Assembly (NCBI RefSeq): GCF_018499875.1
Contig: NZ_JAHBAY010000001.1
Span: forward strand, 868,001-932,000
Direction of reading: 5' to 3'
DNA: 64,000 nt
Origin: Kineosporia corallincola
GTDB taxonomy: Bacteria > Actinomycetota > Actinomycetes > Actinomycetales > Kineosporiaceae
The notes beneath the pieces are model-generated. The model ran no database searches, was not told where the DNA came from, and saw nothing but the letters and a program-made list of their open reading frames with translations. Position numbers and translations under genes: made by a program. Position 1 is the stretch's first letter. Each line of letters starts with the position of its first letter. Shown here in pieces: positions 8,076 through 17,094 of the stretch.

Positions 8076-10652
8076 CTACAGGCGCGGGTCGACGGGTTCC
8101 GACTCCAGCGCCAGCACCGCGAACACCGGCTCGTGCACCCGCCACAGCGGCTCGTTCGCGGCGACCCGTTCCAGGGCCTCCAGGCCCAGGGCGTACTCCC
8201 GCAGGGCCGCCGAGCGCTTGCGGCCCACGGCGCGCGACTTCAGCCGCGACAGGTTCTCGTCGAGCAGGTAGTCGGGGCCGTAGATGATGCGCAGATACTC
8301 CGGGCCGCGCACCTTCAGGCCGGGCTGGAGCAGACCGCGCTTGGTGCGGGTCAGGTTGGCCAGGGGCTTGACCACCATGCCCTCGCCGCCCGCCCCGGTG
8401 AGTTCCTCCCACCAGGTCACGGCCTCCGAAACGCCTTCTTCCGCAGCCGGATCCACCACCAGGCGGCGGGTGGTGACGAACAGGTCGTCGGCCTCCACCA
8501 GCCGGTCGGCCAGGGCCAGGTGCCAGGAGTGGTCACGCTCGTGGAACGTGGTGCCCTCGGCCGCCAGTAGCTGGAACGGCGCGATGCGCACCCCCTCCAG
8601 GCCCTCGGTCGGCCAGACGTAACGCCGGTAGGCGTGACCGAACGCGTGCGCCGACGACAGCCGGGCCGACGTGCGGTCGAGCAGCTCGGCCAGCTCGGGC
8701 ACCCGCTCGGCTCCCTTGGTCAGGGCCGACACGGCGGTGGGCAGCACCGCCTGCGCCGCGGCGCCGACGGCCGCGTACTGCTGCCGGATCAGCTCACCGG
8801 CCTTCAGCGACCAGGGCAGGATCTCGGCGTCGATCAGTACCCAGCCGGTCTCCAGCTCGTCCCACAGCTTCGTCTTCTCCAGCGCCGAACGCACCCGCTG
8901 GAGCAGGGTCTCGGTGTCGCCGGCGGGCAGGAACGAGCGGCCCGTGCGGGTGTGGATCACACCGGTGTGCCCCTCCGGCATGCCGAAACGCGTTGCGGCG
9001 ATCGAGGAGTCACGGCAGACCAGGATAACGGCCCGGGAGCCCATGTGCTTCTCCTCGCAGATCACCTGCGGCACGCCGTCCTTGGCGTAGGCCGCGAGTG
9101 CCTCGGCGGGATGCTCCAGCAGGCCGGGCAGCCGGCTGGTCGGGGCCGGGGCCATGGTCGGCGGCAGGTAGAGCAGCCAGCGCGGGTCCAGGGCGAAGCG
9201 GCTCATCACCTCCAGCGCACCCGCCGCGTTCTCGGCCGTCACCGTGACCCGGCCGTGGTGGCGGGTCTGCACCACGCGCTTGCCGCTCACGTCGGCCAGG
9301 GTGAGAAGGTCCGGGTCGCGCGGGGTCTCGGTGGCCGGGGTGGTCCGGCCGGCCGTCGAACCGTCCTTGCCCAGGGGCCGGGCCGGCTCGTACCACACCT
9401 TCTCTGCGGGCACGCTGACGATCTCACGTTCCGGGTAGCGCAGCGCGGTCAGGCTGCCCCCGAACACGCAGCCGGTGTCGAGGCAGAGCGTGTTGTTGAC
9501 CCATTCCGGGGTGACGGTCGGGGTGTGCCCGTAGAGCACCATGGCCCGGCCGCGGTACTCGTTGGCCCAGGGGTAGCGCACCGGCAGGCCGAACTGGTCG
9601 GTCTCGCCGGTGGTGTCGCCGTACAGCGCGAAGCTGCGCACCCGGCCCGAGGCCCGGCCGTGGTAGGCCTCTTTCAGCCCGGCGTGCGCCACCACCAGCT
9701 TGCCGCCGTCGAGAACGTAGTGCGCGACCAGGCTCTCGCTGAACTGGGCCACCTTCGCCCGGAACTCCTCCGGCTCGGTCGCCAGCTGGTCCATGGTCTC
9801 CTGGAGGCCGTGGGTGAGCTTCACGTTCTTGCCGCCCAGCGCGCGCACCAGCTTGTGCTCGTGGTTACCGCTGACGCAGAGCGCGTGGCCGTTCTCGATC
9901 ATGCCCATCACCAGGCGCAGCACGCCGGGGGTGTCGGGCCCGCGGTCGACCAGGTCGCCGACGAAGACGGCGGTGCGCCCGGCCGGGGGCACCGCGTCGA
10001 CCGGGTGCCCCTGCGGGTCGAGCACCACGCCGTAGCCGAGTTTGCCCAGCAGGGTCTGGAGTTCGGACCGGCAGCCGTGCACGTCGCCGATCACGTCGAA
10101 CGGGCCGGTGCGCTCGCGCAGGTCGTTCAGCAGCGGCTCACGCACGATGCGGGCGTGCTGCGCGCGCTCCGGCGAGTCCAGCACGTGCACCCGGCGGAAA
10201 CCCTCGCGGCGCAGTCCCTTGAGCGACCGCCGCAGCTGGTCGGCCTGCCGGTGCACGACCCGGTCGCCGAAGTCGCGGTCGGGCCGGGCGGCGTTGCGTT
10301 CCAGGCAGAGTTCCTTGGGCATGTCGAGCACGATCGCGACCGGTAGCACGTCGTGGTCGCGGGCCAGCTTGAGCAGCCCGGCCCGGGCCTCCTTCTGCAC
10401 GTTCGTGGCGTCGACCACGGTGAGCAGGCCGGCCTCAAGACGTTTGCCGGCGATGTGGTGCAGCACGTCGAACGCGGCCACCGTGGCGTCCTGCGAGTTC
10501 TCGTCGTTCGACACCAGCCCGCGGCAGAAGTCGCTCGACAACACCTCGTACCGGCCGAACTTGGCGTTGGCGAAGGTGGTCTTGCCGGAGCCGGAGACAC
10601 CGATCAGCACCACCAGGCAGGTCTGCGGAACGGTCAGCTGATGCTCGGTCAT
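8076..10652 (-). CDS. pnkp: polynucleotide kinase-phosphatase (RNA repair)
   Basis: An 858-residue three-domain RNA end-healing and sealing enzyme. The N-terminal kinase has the P-loop GVSGSGKTT at residues 18-26. A metallophosphoesterase follows, with GDVHG at 189-193, GDLVDRGPD and GNHEHK. The C-terminal half is a ligase-type adenylyltransferase with the nucleotidyl lysine in EEKHMGSRA (Lys535). The start is the ATG at 10652, which overlaps the hen1 stop by ATGA; the longer open frame upstream is inside hen1. In characterised systems Pnkp with Hen1 repairs tRNAs cut by ribotoxins and Hen1 adds a 2'-O-methyl group at the break. Length and domain order match the full-length family, with no sign of decay. 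Confidence 0.95.
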   Translation of the reverse strand: MTEHQLTVPQTCLVVLIGVSGSGKTTFANAKFGRYEVLSSDFCRGLVSNDENSQDATVAAFDVLHHIAGKRLEAGLLTVVDATNVQKEARAGLLKLARDHDVLPVAIVLDMPKELCLERNAARPDRDFGDRVVHRQADQLRRSLKGLRREGFRRVHVLDSPERAQHARIVREPLLNDLRERTGPFDVIGDVHGCRSELQTLLGKLGYGVVLDPQGHPVDAVPPAGRTAVFVGDLVDRGPDTPGVLRLVMGMIENGHALCVSGNHEHKLVRALGGKNVKLTHGLQETMDQLATEPEEFRAKVAQFSESLVAHYVLDGGKLVVAHAGLKEAYHGRASGRVRSFALYGDTTGETDQFGLPVRYPWANEYRGRAMVLYGHTPTVTPEWVNNTLCLDTGCVFGGSLTALRYPEREIVSVPAEKVWYEPARPLGKDGSTAGRTTPATETPRDPDLLTLADVSGKRVVQTRHHGRVTVTAENAAGALEVMSRFALDPRWLLYLPPTMAPAPTSRLPGLLEHPAEALAAYAKDGVPQVICEEKHMGSRAVILVCRDSSIAATRFGMPEGHTGVIHTRTGRSFLPAGDTETLLQRVRSALEKTKLWDELETGWVLIDAEILPWSLKAGELIRQQYAAVGAAAQAVLPTAVSALTKGAERVPELAELLDRTSARLSSAHAFGHAYRRYVWPTEGLEGVRIAPFQLLAAEGTTFHERDHSWHLALADRLVEADDLFVTTRRLVVDPAAEEGVSEAVTWWEELTGAGGEGMVVKPLANLTRTKRGLLQPGLKVRGPEYLRIIYGPDYLLDENLSRLKSRAVGRKRSAALREYALGLEALERVAANEPLWRVHEPVFAVLALESEPVDPRL

Positions 10653-12229
10653 CGGGACACCTCCGGGGCGGAACCAGCAGTGAACACGGCCATCTGGGTG
10701 GGAGGGCCGGCCTCCGGGTCCTCGTCGCCGACCGCCTTGAAGCGCACGCTGTAGCCGTACTGCTCTGCGACTGACGTGGCCCAGGTCTGGAACTGGCCGC
10801 GGTCCCACTCGAAACGGTGGTCGGTGTGCCGCGTCTCGCCGTCCACCAAGCCGTATTGGGCGTTGTACTCGATGTTCGGGGTGGTGACCAGCACCACGCC
10901 GGGCCGGGCCGTGCCGAACACGCCGGACACCAGGGCGGGCAGCCGGGACAGGTCGATGTGCTCGATCACCTCCATCAGCACCGCCGCGTCGAAACCGGCC
11001 AGGCCCGGATCGACGTACACCAGTGACGACTGGCGCAGCTCGATGCGGGCCCGCACCCGGTCGGGCACCTGGTCGAGACGCAGTCTGCGGGAGGCGATCT
11101 CGAGCGATCGGTGCGACACGTCGACGCCCAGCAGACGCTGGTACCGGGTGTCGGCGAGCAGGCGCCTGAGCAGTTTGCCCTCGCCACAGCCCAGGTCGGC
11201 CACGCTCTGTGCGCCGGAGGCCTCCAGCGTCTCGGCCACCTCGGCCAGCCGCTGCGCGGCCAGCGTGAGCGGGCGCTCCGGTGCAGCCGTCGCGGCTTCG
11301 GCATCTTCGGCGGCAGCCGCGCCGGCGGACTCGGTGGTCGACTCGACGACCGGCTCGGCGGCAGGCTGACCGGCCGGTTCCCCGACTGACTCGTCGGCCG
11401 GTGCGTTGAGGGGCACGTCGGCCGGTGCGTCGAGGGGCACGTCGGCCGGGAACTCGGTCTCCTCGTCGGGCACCGAGGCGTCTTCCAGCCCCGCGAACCG
11501 CTCGGCCGCGTCGTTCACCAGCCGTCGCTGATGGCGCAGGTACCGCTCGGTGATCAGGGTGCGTTCCGGGTGCTCGGCCAGCCAGCCCTCACCGGCCCGG
11601 ACCAGCTTGTCCACCTCGTCCGGGCTGACCCAGTAGTGCTTGGCGTCGTCGAGCACCGGCAGCAGCACGTAGAGCTGGCCGAGCGCCTCGGACAACAGCA
11701 TTCTCCCGCTCAGCCGCAGGTCGACGTAGCGCGAGTCGCCCCAGCCGAGCTCGGTGTCCAGCGGGATCGGGGTGATCCGGGTGGTCCAGCCGAGCGGCTC
11801 GAACATCCGCCGGGCCACGTCGGCCCCACCCCGGCAGGGCAGTGCGGGGACGTGCAGATCGAGCTGCATGGGCACGCCGACCAGGTCGGGCCGGGCCTCG
11901 CAGCGCCCGGTGATGGCGGTGCGGAACACCTTGCCCAGGGCCACGGCGAGCATGGACGATGCGGCGTAGGGCCGGTCGTTCACGTACTGCGCCAGCGAGA
12001 AGCCGTCGAGCGGACGGGGGCCACGACCGCGCACCAGCGCGATCGGGTCCACCTCCAGCAGCAGGGCGGCGGTGCAGGTGGCGGCGTCGGCCTGGGGGTA
12101 GAACACGTGTGCGGTGCCGACGGGCAACCCGAACTTCTGCGCCCGGTCCGGGTGCTTGTGCAGCAGGTAGCCCAGATCGGTGGCCGGTGACTCGGCATCC
12201 TCGCTGGTCGAGGTGATGGTCAGGAACAC
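10649..12229 (-). CDS. hen1: Hen1 RNA 3'-terminal 2'-O-methyltransferase
   Basis: A 526-residue partner of Pnkp. The N-terminal ~250 residues are the bacteria-specific Hen1 domain that activates Pnkp ligation in studied systems. A low-complexity acidic/Pro/Ala linker (with ADVPL and APAD repeats) spans about residues 255-325. The C-terminal SAM methyltransferase has the glycine loop VADLGCGEGKLL, the metal-binding MEVIEHID motif and TTPNIEYN, all typical of Hen1. It should methylate the 2'-OH of the 3'-terminal nucleotide at a repaired RNA break, protecting it from renewed cleavage. It is first in a two-gene operon, overlapping pnkp by four bases. The linker is longer than expected from compact homologues and may be strain-variable. 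Confidence 0.95.
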   Translation of the reverse strand: MFLTITSTSEDAESPATDLGYLLHKHPDRAQKFGLPVGTAHVFYPQADAATCTAALLLEVDPIALVRGRGPRPLDGFSLAQYVNDRPYAASSMLAVALGKVFRTAITGRCEARPDLVGVPMQLDLHVPALPCRGGADVARRMFEPLGWTTRITPIPLDTELGWGDSRYVDLRLSGRMLLSEALGQLYVLLPVLDDAKHYWVSPDEVDKLVRAGEGWLAEHPERTLITERYLRHQRRLVNDAAERFAGLEDASVPDEETEFPADVPLDAPADVPLNAPADESVGEPAGQPAAEPVVESTTESAGAAAAEDAEAATAAPERPLTLAAQRLAEVAETLEASGAQSVADLGCGEGKLLRRLLADTRYQRLLGVDVSHRSLEIASRRLRLDQVPDRVRARIELRQSSLVYVDPGLAGFDAAVLMEVIEHIDLSRLPALVSGVFGTARPGVVLVTTPNIEYNAQYGLVDGETRHTDHRFEWDRGQFQTWATSVAEQYGYSVRFKAVGDEDPEAGPPTQMAVFTAGSAPEVSR

Positions 12230-12297
12230 GGGGTCAGTCTGTCAACGTTCCGGGCATTCACCTAAGGAATATGGCGCGGGTCCGGCCGGTAACCCTC

Positions 12298-13428
12298 TCA
12301 GGCGTCGATGATCTCGCGCAGCACCCGGGTCTGGTCCTGCACCGAGTTCACCGCGTGCTGCACCTGCGTGGCCTGGTCGGAGGTGTGCTGGGCCCGCTCG
12401 GCGATCACCGAGATGGTGTCCGCGATGCTGGCGGTGGTGGCCGACTGCTGCTCGATCGCGGCGGCGATGGTCTCCTGCGACTCCCGGATCCGGTCGACCA
12501 GCGCGTCGATCCCGGCCGTGGCCTCCGCGCTGCCGTTCGCGGCCTGCTGGATGTCCTTGATCTTGTTCTCGATGTCGCTGATGCTGCCGGTGGTGGTCTC
12601 GGCCAGCTGCTTGACCTCGTCGGCCACCACGGCGAAGCCCTTGCCCGCCTCACCGGCCCGGGCCGCCTCGATCGTGGCGTTCAGCGCCAGCATCTTGGTC
12701 TGCCCGGCCACCGTCTCGATCATCCGCAGAATGCCGCCGATCTCGCTGCTCATCGTCTGGAGCCGGCGCAGCTGCTTGAGGCTGTCGGCCGTCGCCTCCA
12801 CCGTGCGCTGCACCTGGTCGGTGGCCTCCGACGAGGCCCGGGCGATCTCCCGCACCGCGGAGTTCATCTGGTCGGTGGCCCCGGCCGCGTTGGTGGCCTG
12901 GAGCGAGGTGTCGCCCGCGGTCTCGGCCAGGCTGCGCGAGAGTGCGTCGAGCCGGCCGGTGACCTCCTCGCTGCCGGCGAAGGTGGCGCTGGCCCGGGCA
13001 TTCCGGTCGGTGACGTTGTCCCAGACCACCACGTAGCCGAGCCGGGTGCCGTAGCCGTCGGTGACGGCGTTGATCAGGGTGCGCAGGGTGACGCCGCCGA
13101 AGGTGAACACCGCGGTGCGGGGCAGGCCGCCGGCCTCGTGCAGAATCCGCTCGATCCGCGAAGGGTCTTGGTGGAAGCGGTGGATCGAGCCGCCGAGCAG
13201 GTCGTCGAGTCCCACCCCGAAGCTGTTGCGCAGGGCCGGGGCGAGGTCTTGCAGGGTGGCCCAGGCCAGCTGGTTGGTCCAGATCAGCCGCAGGTCGGGA
13301 TCGGCCACCAGGACGTTGGCGTACAGGCTGTCCAGCACCGCCCGGGTCGGGTCGGCCGGGTCGTGCAGCGCCGCGTGCAGCGAGGCGGCCGCGGGGGCCC
13401 TTCCGGTCAGTGTCGTCAGCAGTCCCAT
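12298..13428 (-). CDS. soluble methyl-accepting chemotaxis-like protein with PAS domain
   Basis: A 376-residue cytoplasmic chemoreceptor-like protein without membrane segments. Residues about 25-150 form a PAS-like sensor domain ([20 protein letters not shown] at its start, [12 protein letters not shown] at its end). The rest is a methyl-accepting signalling helix bundle, with the hairpin tip read as [24 protein letters not shown], intact for CheA/CheW contact. It therefore probably feeds internal signals (redox, energy or a ligand) to the chemotaxis pathway or a related output. No che genes lie nearby. The upstream region holds two spaced palindromes at 13532-13563 that may control it. Confidence 0.88.
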   Translation of the reverse strand: MGLLTTLTGRAPAAASLHAALHDPADPTRAVLDSLYANVLVADPDLRLIWTNQLAWATLQDLAPALRNSFGVGLDDLLGGSIHRFHQDPSRIERILHEAGGLPRTAVFTFGGVTLRTLINAVTDGYGTRLGYVVVWDNVTDRNARASATFAGSEEVTGRLDALSRSLAETAGDTSLQATNAAGATDQMNSAVREIARASSEATDQVQRTVEATADSLKQLRRLQTMSSEIGGILRMIETVAGQTKMLALNATIEAARAGEAGKGFAVVADEVKQLAETTTGSISDIENKIKDIQQAANGSAEATAGIDALVDRIRESQETIAAAIEQQSATTASIADTISVIAERAQHTSDQATQVQHAVNSVQDQTRVLREIIDA

Positions 13429-13531
13429 CGTCCGTCTCTCGGGAGCCCTGGCGTGGATCTTGAGGAAAAACAGAGAAAGCCGTTCGCCGACGAAGACCGG
13501 CCGGGCACGGAGCGGGTCTTGCGCACCCTAT

Positions 13532-13563
13532 GCATTGAGTGCCTTAATGATGGCACTGAGTGC
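13532..13563. promoter_or_regulatory. paired 11-bp palindromes, candidate operator
   Basis: GCATTGAGTGC (13532-13542) and GCACTGAGTGC (13553-13563) are two copies of an 11-bp (near-)palindrome with centres exactly 21 bp apart, two turns of B-DNA. A further inverted pair, GTGCC/GGCAC, overlaps them. The site lies in the divergent interval between the chemoreceptor (-) and the small gene at 13673 (+), which is where an operator would be expected. The binding protein is unknown. Confidence 0.55.
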
Positions 13564-13672
13564 ATCGACGCCCTCATGCGAGCGTCGACCCTCCCTGATC
13601 GAGTGACATCAGCGGTGCGGGGCTCCTCTCCCGGATGCGTCCCGCACCGGTACGGACGAGAGGAGTCGGGCC

Positions 13673-13984
13673 ATGACCAGCACACTGACCCCCACCCTCG
13701 GCGGCGCCCAGCACGCCGAGGGCCAGCTCTACGTCACCGCCACCCACAAGGTGCGCGCCACTGTCGGCAGGCCCCCCTTCGACTGGGTGCCCTACGGCGT
13801 TCAGCACGCCTGGAAAGCCGGTGCCCGCAAGACGTTGTGCGGTGAGTGGACGTCCGGATGGACCGTCTTCTGGGACCGTTCGTTCTCCGCCACCGCGCAC
13901 CAGACCTGCCCGGCCTGCGTCGAGGCGAGCCTGCCGGAGGCCTCGCGCAGCCGCCTCGATCCCGCGCTGCGCCGGACCGCCTGA
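13673..13984 (+). CDS. small conserved-looking protein with Cys pairs, unknown function
   Basis: A 103-residue protein I do not recognise. The middle reads VPYGVQHAWKAGARKTLCGEW, followed by a Trp-rich strand and then HQTCPACVEAS near residue 85. The single Cys plus CPAC pair could bind a metal or form a disulphide. ATG at 13673 has GAGAGGAG upstream, a strong ribosome site, which supports a real gene. It is divergent from the chemoreceptor and shares the palindromic control region at 13532-13563. No signal peptide or membrane segment is visible. Confidence 0.65.
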   Translation: MTSTLTPTLGGAQHAEGQLYVTATHKVRATVGRPPFDWVPYGVQHAWKAGARKTLCGEWTSGWTVFWDRSFSATAHQTCPACVEASLPEASRSRLDPALRRTA

Positions 13985-14016
13985 GTCCCCCTCCCCGGCC
14001 GGGTATGGTCACGGGC

Positions 14017-14844
14017 ATGTCACGGGTACCCCTCGTCCCTGGAGTTCCCGGGCCCTCCGGGGAGCAGAACGTGCCGGGCAGCCATCCGGACACCGGGCAG
14101 CGGATCGCCGCGGCGGCGTTCGAGCTGTTCGCCGCGCGCGGCTACGACGGCACCACGGTCGACGCCATCGCCGAGCGGGCGGGCATCGCCCGGCGCACCT
14201 TCTTCCGGTACTTCCGGTCGAAGGACGACGTCATCTTCCCCGACCACGACTCGCTGCTGGCCATGGTCAACCAGCACCTGACCGCGCAGACCGCCCTCGA
14301 CCCGATCGAGACGATCTGCGGCGCGGTCCGGCTGGTGCTGCTCAGCTACCTCGACGCCCCTGCGGTGTCGGTGCAGCGTTACGAGCTCTCCCGCCGGGTG
14401 CCCGCGCTGCGTGAGCGTGAGCTGGCCAGCGTGCAGCGCTACGAGCACGCCTTCAGCCGCTATCTGCGCGGACGGCTCTCCGGCACGCTGCCCGACGCGC
14501 AGGCGGTGCTGCGCTCCGACGTGATCGCCGCCGCCGTGGTCGCGGCGCACAACGCGGTGCTGCGCGAATGGCTGCGCGCGGGTGGCGATTACGACCCGGT
14601 GGCCGATCTGGACGCGGCCTGCGGATGGGTGCTGGGCACCTTCGGCGCCGGCCCGACCGCCACGGGCGCAACGGTCACGCGCACAACTGAGGACGACGAG
14701 GAGCCCGCGACCCGCCCGGCCGGTGACGTGGTGGTGGCGGTGTTCCGTTCGGGGCAGTCGATGGACGACGTGGTGGCGCAGATCAGCCGTTCACTGGGCG
14801 ACCGGCCGGTCAGATCCGGGCCCGCCACACGTCGTCGTCCGTGA
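14017..14844 (+). CDS. TetR family transcriptional regulator
   Basis: About 275 residues. The N-terminal DNA-binding domain is clear: RIAAAAFELFAARGYDGTTVDAIAERAG, then RRTFFRYFRSKDDV. The rest is a helical ligand-binding domain, followed by an unusual acidic and Arg-rich tail that contains an in-frame copy of the dispersed repeat (TEDDEEPA at 14689-14709). Starts at 14005 and 14017 are both possible; 14017 is chosen because the next residues are a plausible flexible N-terminus. Its last 35 bases overlap the end of the convergent Rrf2 gene. The target is unknown. Confidence 0.85.
   Translation: MSRVPLVPGVPGPSGEQNVPGSHPDTGQRIAAAAFELFAARGYDGTTVDAIAERAGIARRTFFRYFRSKDDVIFPDHDSLLAMVNQHLTAQTALDPIETICGAVRLVLLSYLDAPAVSVQRYELSRRVPALRERELASVQRYEHAFSRYLRGRLSGTLPDAQAVLRSDVIAAAVVAAHNAVLREWLRAGGDYDPVADLDAACGWVLGTFGAGPTATGATVTRTTEDDEEPATRPAGDVVVAVFRSGQSMDDVVAQISRSLGDRPVRSGPATRRRP
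14689..14709. repeat. dispersed repeat, copy B (inside TetR gene)
   Basis: The 18-base core GAGGACGACGAGGAGCCC starts at 14689, identical to the core at 21900 and matching the reverse of copies elsewhere. Here it is in frame and encodes EDDEEP in the C-terminal tail of the TetR regulator. Confidence 0.6.
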
Positions 14845-15271
14845 GCAGGGCGGCCACCTCGGCGGGCAGCGTGCCGTTGGCGACGTCGGCGAGCGTGGCG
14901 CCCTCGAGCACCACCCGCATCTTCGCCCGCAGTGCCACCCAGATGTCGCGCAGGGCCACCGCCGCGCCGGAGTAGGCCACGTCTTCGGGACGCTCCCCGG
15001 CGATGTTGGCCAGCGGTCCGTCGATCACCCGGATCACGTCGGCGATCCGGATCTCGGTGGCCGGCAGGGCCAGCCGGTAGCCGCCCTCGGCACCGCGCCG
15101 GCTCTGCACCAGGCCGGCGGTGCGCAGTTCGGCCAGGATGTTCAGCAGGAACGGCAGGGGGATGCCCTGGCGTTCGGCCACCGTCTCGGTCTTGATCCAC
15201 ACGCCCTCCGGCGCGGCGGCCAGCTCGAGGGCCGCCCGGACTGCGTAGTCGGTCTTCGCGGAGATGCGCAC
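14810..15271 (-). CDS. Rrf2 family regulator without Fe-S cysteines
   Basis: A 153-residue winged-helix regulator starting at a GTG (VRISAKTDYAVRAALELA), a textbook Rrf2 N-terminus. The recognition helix and wing read FLLNILAELRTAGLVQSRRGAEGGY. Unlike NsrR and IscR it has no cysteine at all, so it cannot hold the usual three-Cys iron-sulphur cluster and must sense something else or act constitutively. Its 3' end overlaps the TetR gene by 35 bases in convergent orientation. The open frame upstream of 15271 is not Rrf2-like and is ignored. Confidence 0.88.
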   Translation of the reverse strand: MRISAKTDYAVRAALELAAAPEGVWIKTETVAERQGIPLPFLLNILAELRTAGLVQSRRGAEGGYRLALPATEIRIADVIRVIDGPLANIAGERPEDVAYSGAAVALRDIWVALRAKMRVVLEGATLADVANGTLPAEVAALLTDDDVWRARI

Positions 15272-15341
15272 CCGCCCATTGTGCCGGTAGCCGGGGCCCC
15301 TCCCGTCCGTCCGGTGCCAGGTGGTCTGCGAGTCTGGGCCC

Positions 15342-16280
15342 ATGCTCATGCGCCCGCGACGGCCCCGGGCCGATCCCGAACTCGTCATCGTCGGGGTGGT
15401 CCTGGCCTGGATCGGCCTCTTCCTGACCGTCGACGCGGCTCCGCTCGCCGCGCTCGGTGGAATCAGCGAGCTCACCCGGCAACTGCTGCTGGGCGCGTCC
15501 ACCTGGGCGATGCTCGGACGGCTGCTCAGCCGCGAGACGCCGTTGGTGCGGGTGCAGACCCTGCTGGTCGTGGTGTTCGCGTCGATCATCGAGTACACGT
15601 TCTCGCCCCTGCTGGAGGCGTACGTGTACCGGATCGGCACCGTGCCGCCGTTCGTCCCGCCCGGCCACGGCATGGTCTACCTGGCCGCGCTGGCCCTGGG
15701 CCGCAGTGCGCTGGTGCGGGCGCACTCCCGGTTCTTCGTCGTCCTCACGGTTCTGGCCGGAGGCGGATGGGCGGTGTACGGCCTGTTCGTCGCCGCCCGG
15801 CCGGACCTGCTCGGCGCCTTCTGGTACCTCTGCCTGCTCGGCTTCCTGGCCTGGGGCCGGGCCCGGCTGCTCTACGTCGGGGCGTTCCTCGTGGTGACCT
15901 ACCTGGAGCTGCTCGGCACCCACCTGCACACCTGGTCGTGGCGTGCCACGGACCCGGTGCTGGGCGTGATCAGCCAGGGCAACCCGCCCTCCGGCGCGGC
16001 CGGGGGCTACGGCTGGTTCGACCTCTACGCCACCCTGCTGGCGCCGAAAGTGCTTCAGGGATGGGTCAGCATCCCCATCGTGTCGGCGTGGAGAAGGCCG
16101 TTGGTGGCCACCGCGCTGCCGCCGAACGGGCCCTCCTTGCCCTCCAGCGAGGTGAACACGCCGCCGGCCTCCACCACGATCGGCACCAGCGCGGCCATGT
16201 CGTACACCTCCAGCTCGGGCTCGCAGGCGATGTCGACCGCGCCCTCGGCCAGCAGCATGTACGACCAGAAGTCGCCGTAG
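15342..16280 (+). CDS. multi-pass membrane protein, unknown function
   Basis: About 312 residues with six or seven hydrophobic segments in the first ~235 residues (for example [16 protein letters not shown] and [19 protein letters not shown]). It resembles uncharacterised DUF2238-like or carotenoid-synthesis-type membrane proteins, but I cannot assign a family. The last ~75 residues are Ser/Thr/Pro-rich and lie antisense to the end of hisN (overlap 16055-16280). They look like read-through after loss of an original stop near 16050. ATG at 15342 is preferred over 15321. The promoter would lie in the divergent interval with the Rrf2 gene. Confidence 0.6.
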   Translation: MLMRPRRPRADPELVIVGVVLAWIGLFLTVDAAPLAALGGISELTRQLLLGASTWAMLGRLLSRETPLVRVQTLLVVVFASIIEYTFSPLLEAYVYRIGTVPPFVPPGHGMVYLAALALGRSALVRAHSRFFVVLTVLAGGGWAVYGLFVAARPDLLGAFWYLCLLGFLAWGRARLLYVGAFLVVTYLELLGTHLHTWSWRATDPVLGVISQGNPPSGAAGGYGWFDLYATLLAPKVLQGWVSIPIVSAWRRPLVATALPPNGPSLPSSEVNTPPASTTIGTSAAMSYTSSSGSQAMSTAPSASSMYDQKSP

Positions 16281-16837
16281 GCCCGGGTGCGCCACACCGT
16301 GCGGGTCAGCTCGGCGAAGTTCTCGCCCAGGCCGCGTTCCTCCCAGCCGCCCAGCGAGGAGTAGGACAGCGAGGCGTCTTCCAGCTCGGCGACCCGGGAG
16401 GTGTGGATGCGCCGGGCCTTGGCCAGGCTGCGTCCGGTCCAGGCGCCGGTGCCGGTGGCGGCCCACCAGCGCCGGCCCAGCGCCGGCGCCGACACCAGGC
16501 CGACCACCGGAACACCGTTGTCGACCAGGGCGATCAGCGTGGCCCATACCGGCACGCCGCGCACGAAGTTCTTGGTGCCGTCGATCGGGTCGATGATCCA
16601 CTGCCGGGGCCCGTGCCCAGTGGTGCCGAACTCCTCGCCGAACACCGAGTCGCGCGGCCGGGTGCGCCGCAGCTGGCCGCGGATCAGTTCCTCGGCCGCC
16701 CGGTCCGCGTCACTCACCGGCGTCAGGTCGGGCTTCGTCTCGACCCGGAGGTCGGCTGCCAGGAACCGGTCGTTCGTCACCGCGTCCACCTGGTCCGCGA
16801 GAACGTGCGCGAGGCGGAGATCGTCGTCGTAGCCCAC
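16055..16837 (-). CDS. hisN: histidinol-phosphatase, inositol-monophosphatase type
   Basis: A 260-residue member of the inositol monophosphatase superfamily. In actinobacteria this type hydrolyses histidinol phosphate in histidine synthesis. Metal-binding motifs are GEEFG near residue 68 and [15 protein letters not shown] near 80, with the C-terminal [18 protein letters not shown] block. It is Mg2+-dependent and cytoplasmic. Its 3' end is overlapped on the other strand by the C-terminal tail of the membrane protein gene for 226 bases. No other his gene is adjacent, although the hisS/hisG pair lies 8 kb away. A general inositol-phosphate phosphatase is the main alternative. Confidence 0.88.
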   Translation of the reverse strand: MGYDDDLRLAHVLADQVDAVTNDRFLAADLRVETKPDLTPVSDADRAAEELIRGQLRRTRPRDSVFGEEFGTTGHGPRQWIIDPIDGTKNFVRGVPVWATLIALVDNGVPVVGLVSAPALGRRWWAATGTGAWTGRSLAKARRIHTSRVAELEDASLSYSSLGGWEERGLGENFAELTRTVWRTRAYGDFWSYMLLAEGAVDIACEPELEVYDMAALVPIVVEAGGVFTSLEGKEGPFGGSAVATNGLLHADTMGMLTHP

Positions 16838-17094
16838 AGTCCGCGACGGTACAGGCCGCCGGTCACGCGCGGGTCACGCTGTTTCCCGTGGGCCCCGCGT
16901 CCCGGCACGGTCACTGCCCCCGGCGCGCGCGGAAGTGAATCGCGCAACGGAAGGGCTTTGAATTGCCTGAGGAATTCCTGTGCTCCGAACCGGTGAATAA
17001 CAGATGTGGTTGCGCCGGTGTGGCCGGGTACTAAGACCAAAAGACACGGCGGGAACTGTCGCCGCTAATTGTTTGACGGTTTAAGCTTCCGGCC

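Noticed and set aside
12266-12296. GGAAT-N18-GTA as a second SigR promoter
   Set aside because: The -10 element is GTA instead of GTT, and it would read into the antisense strand of the chemoreceptor gene.
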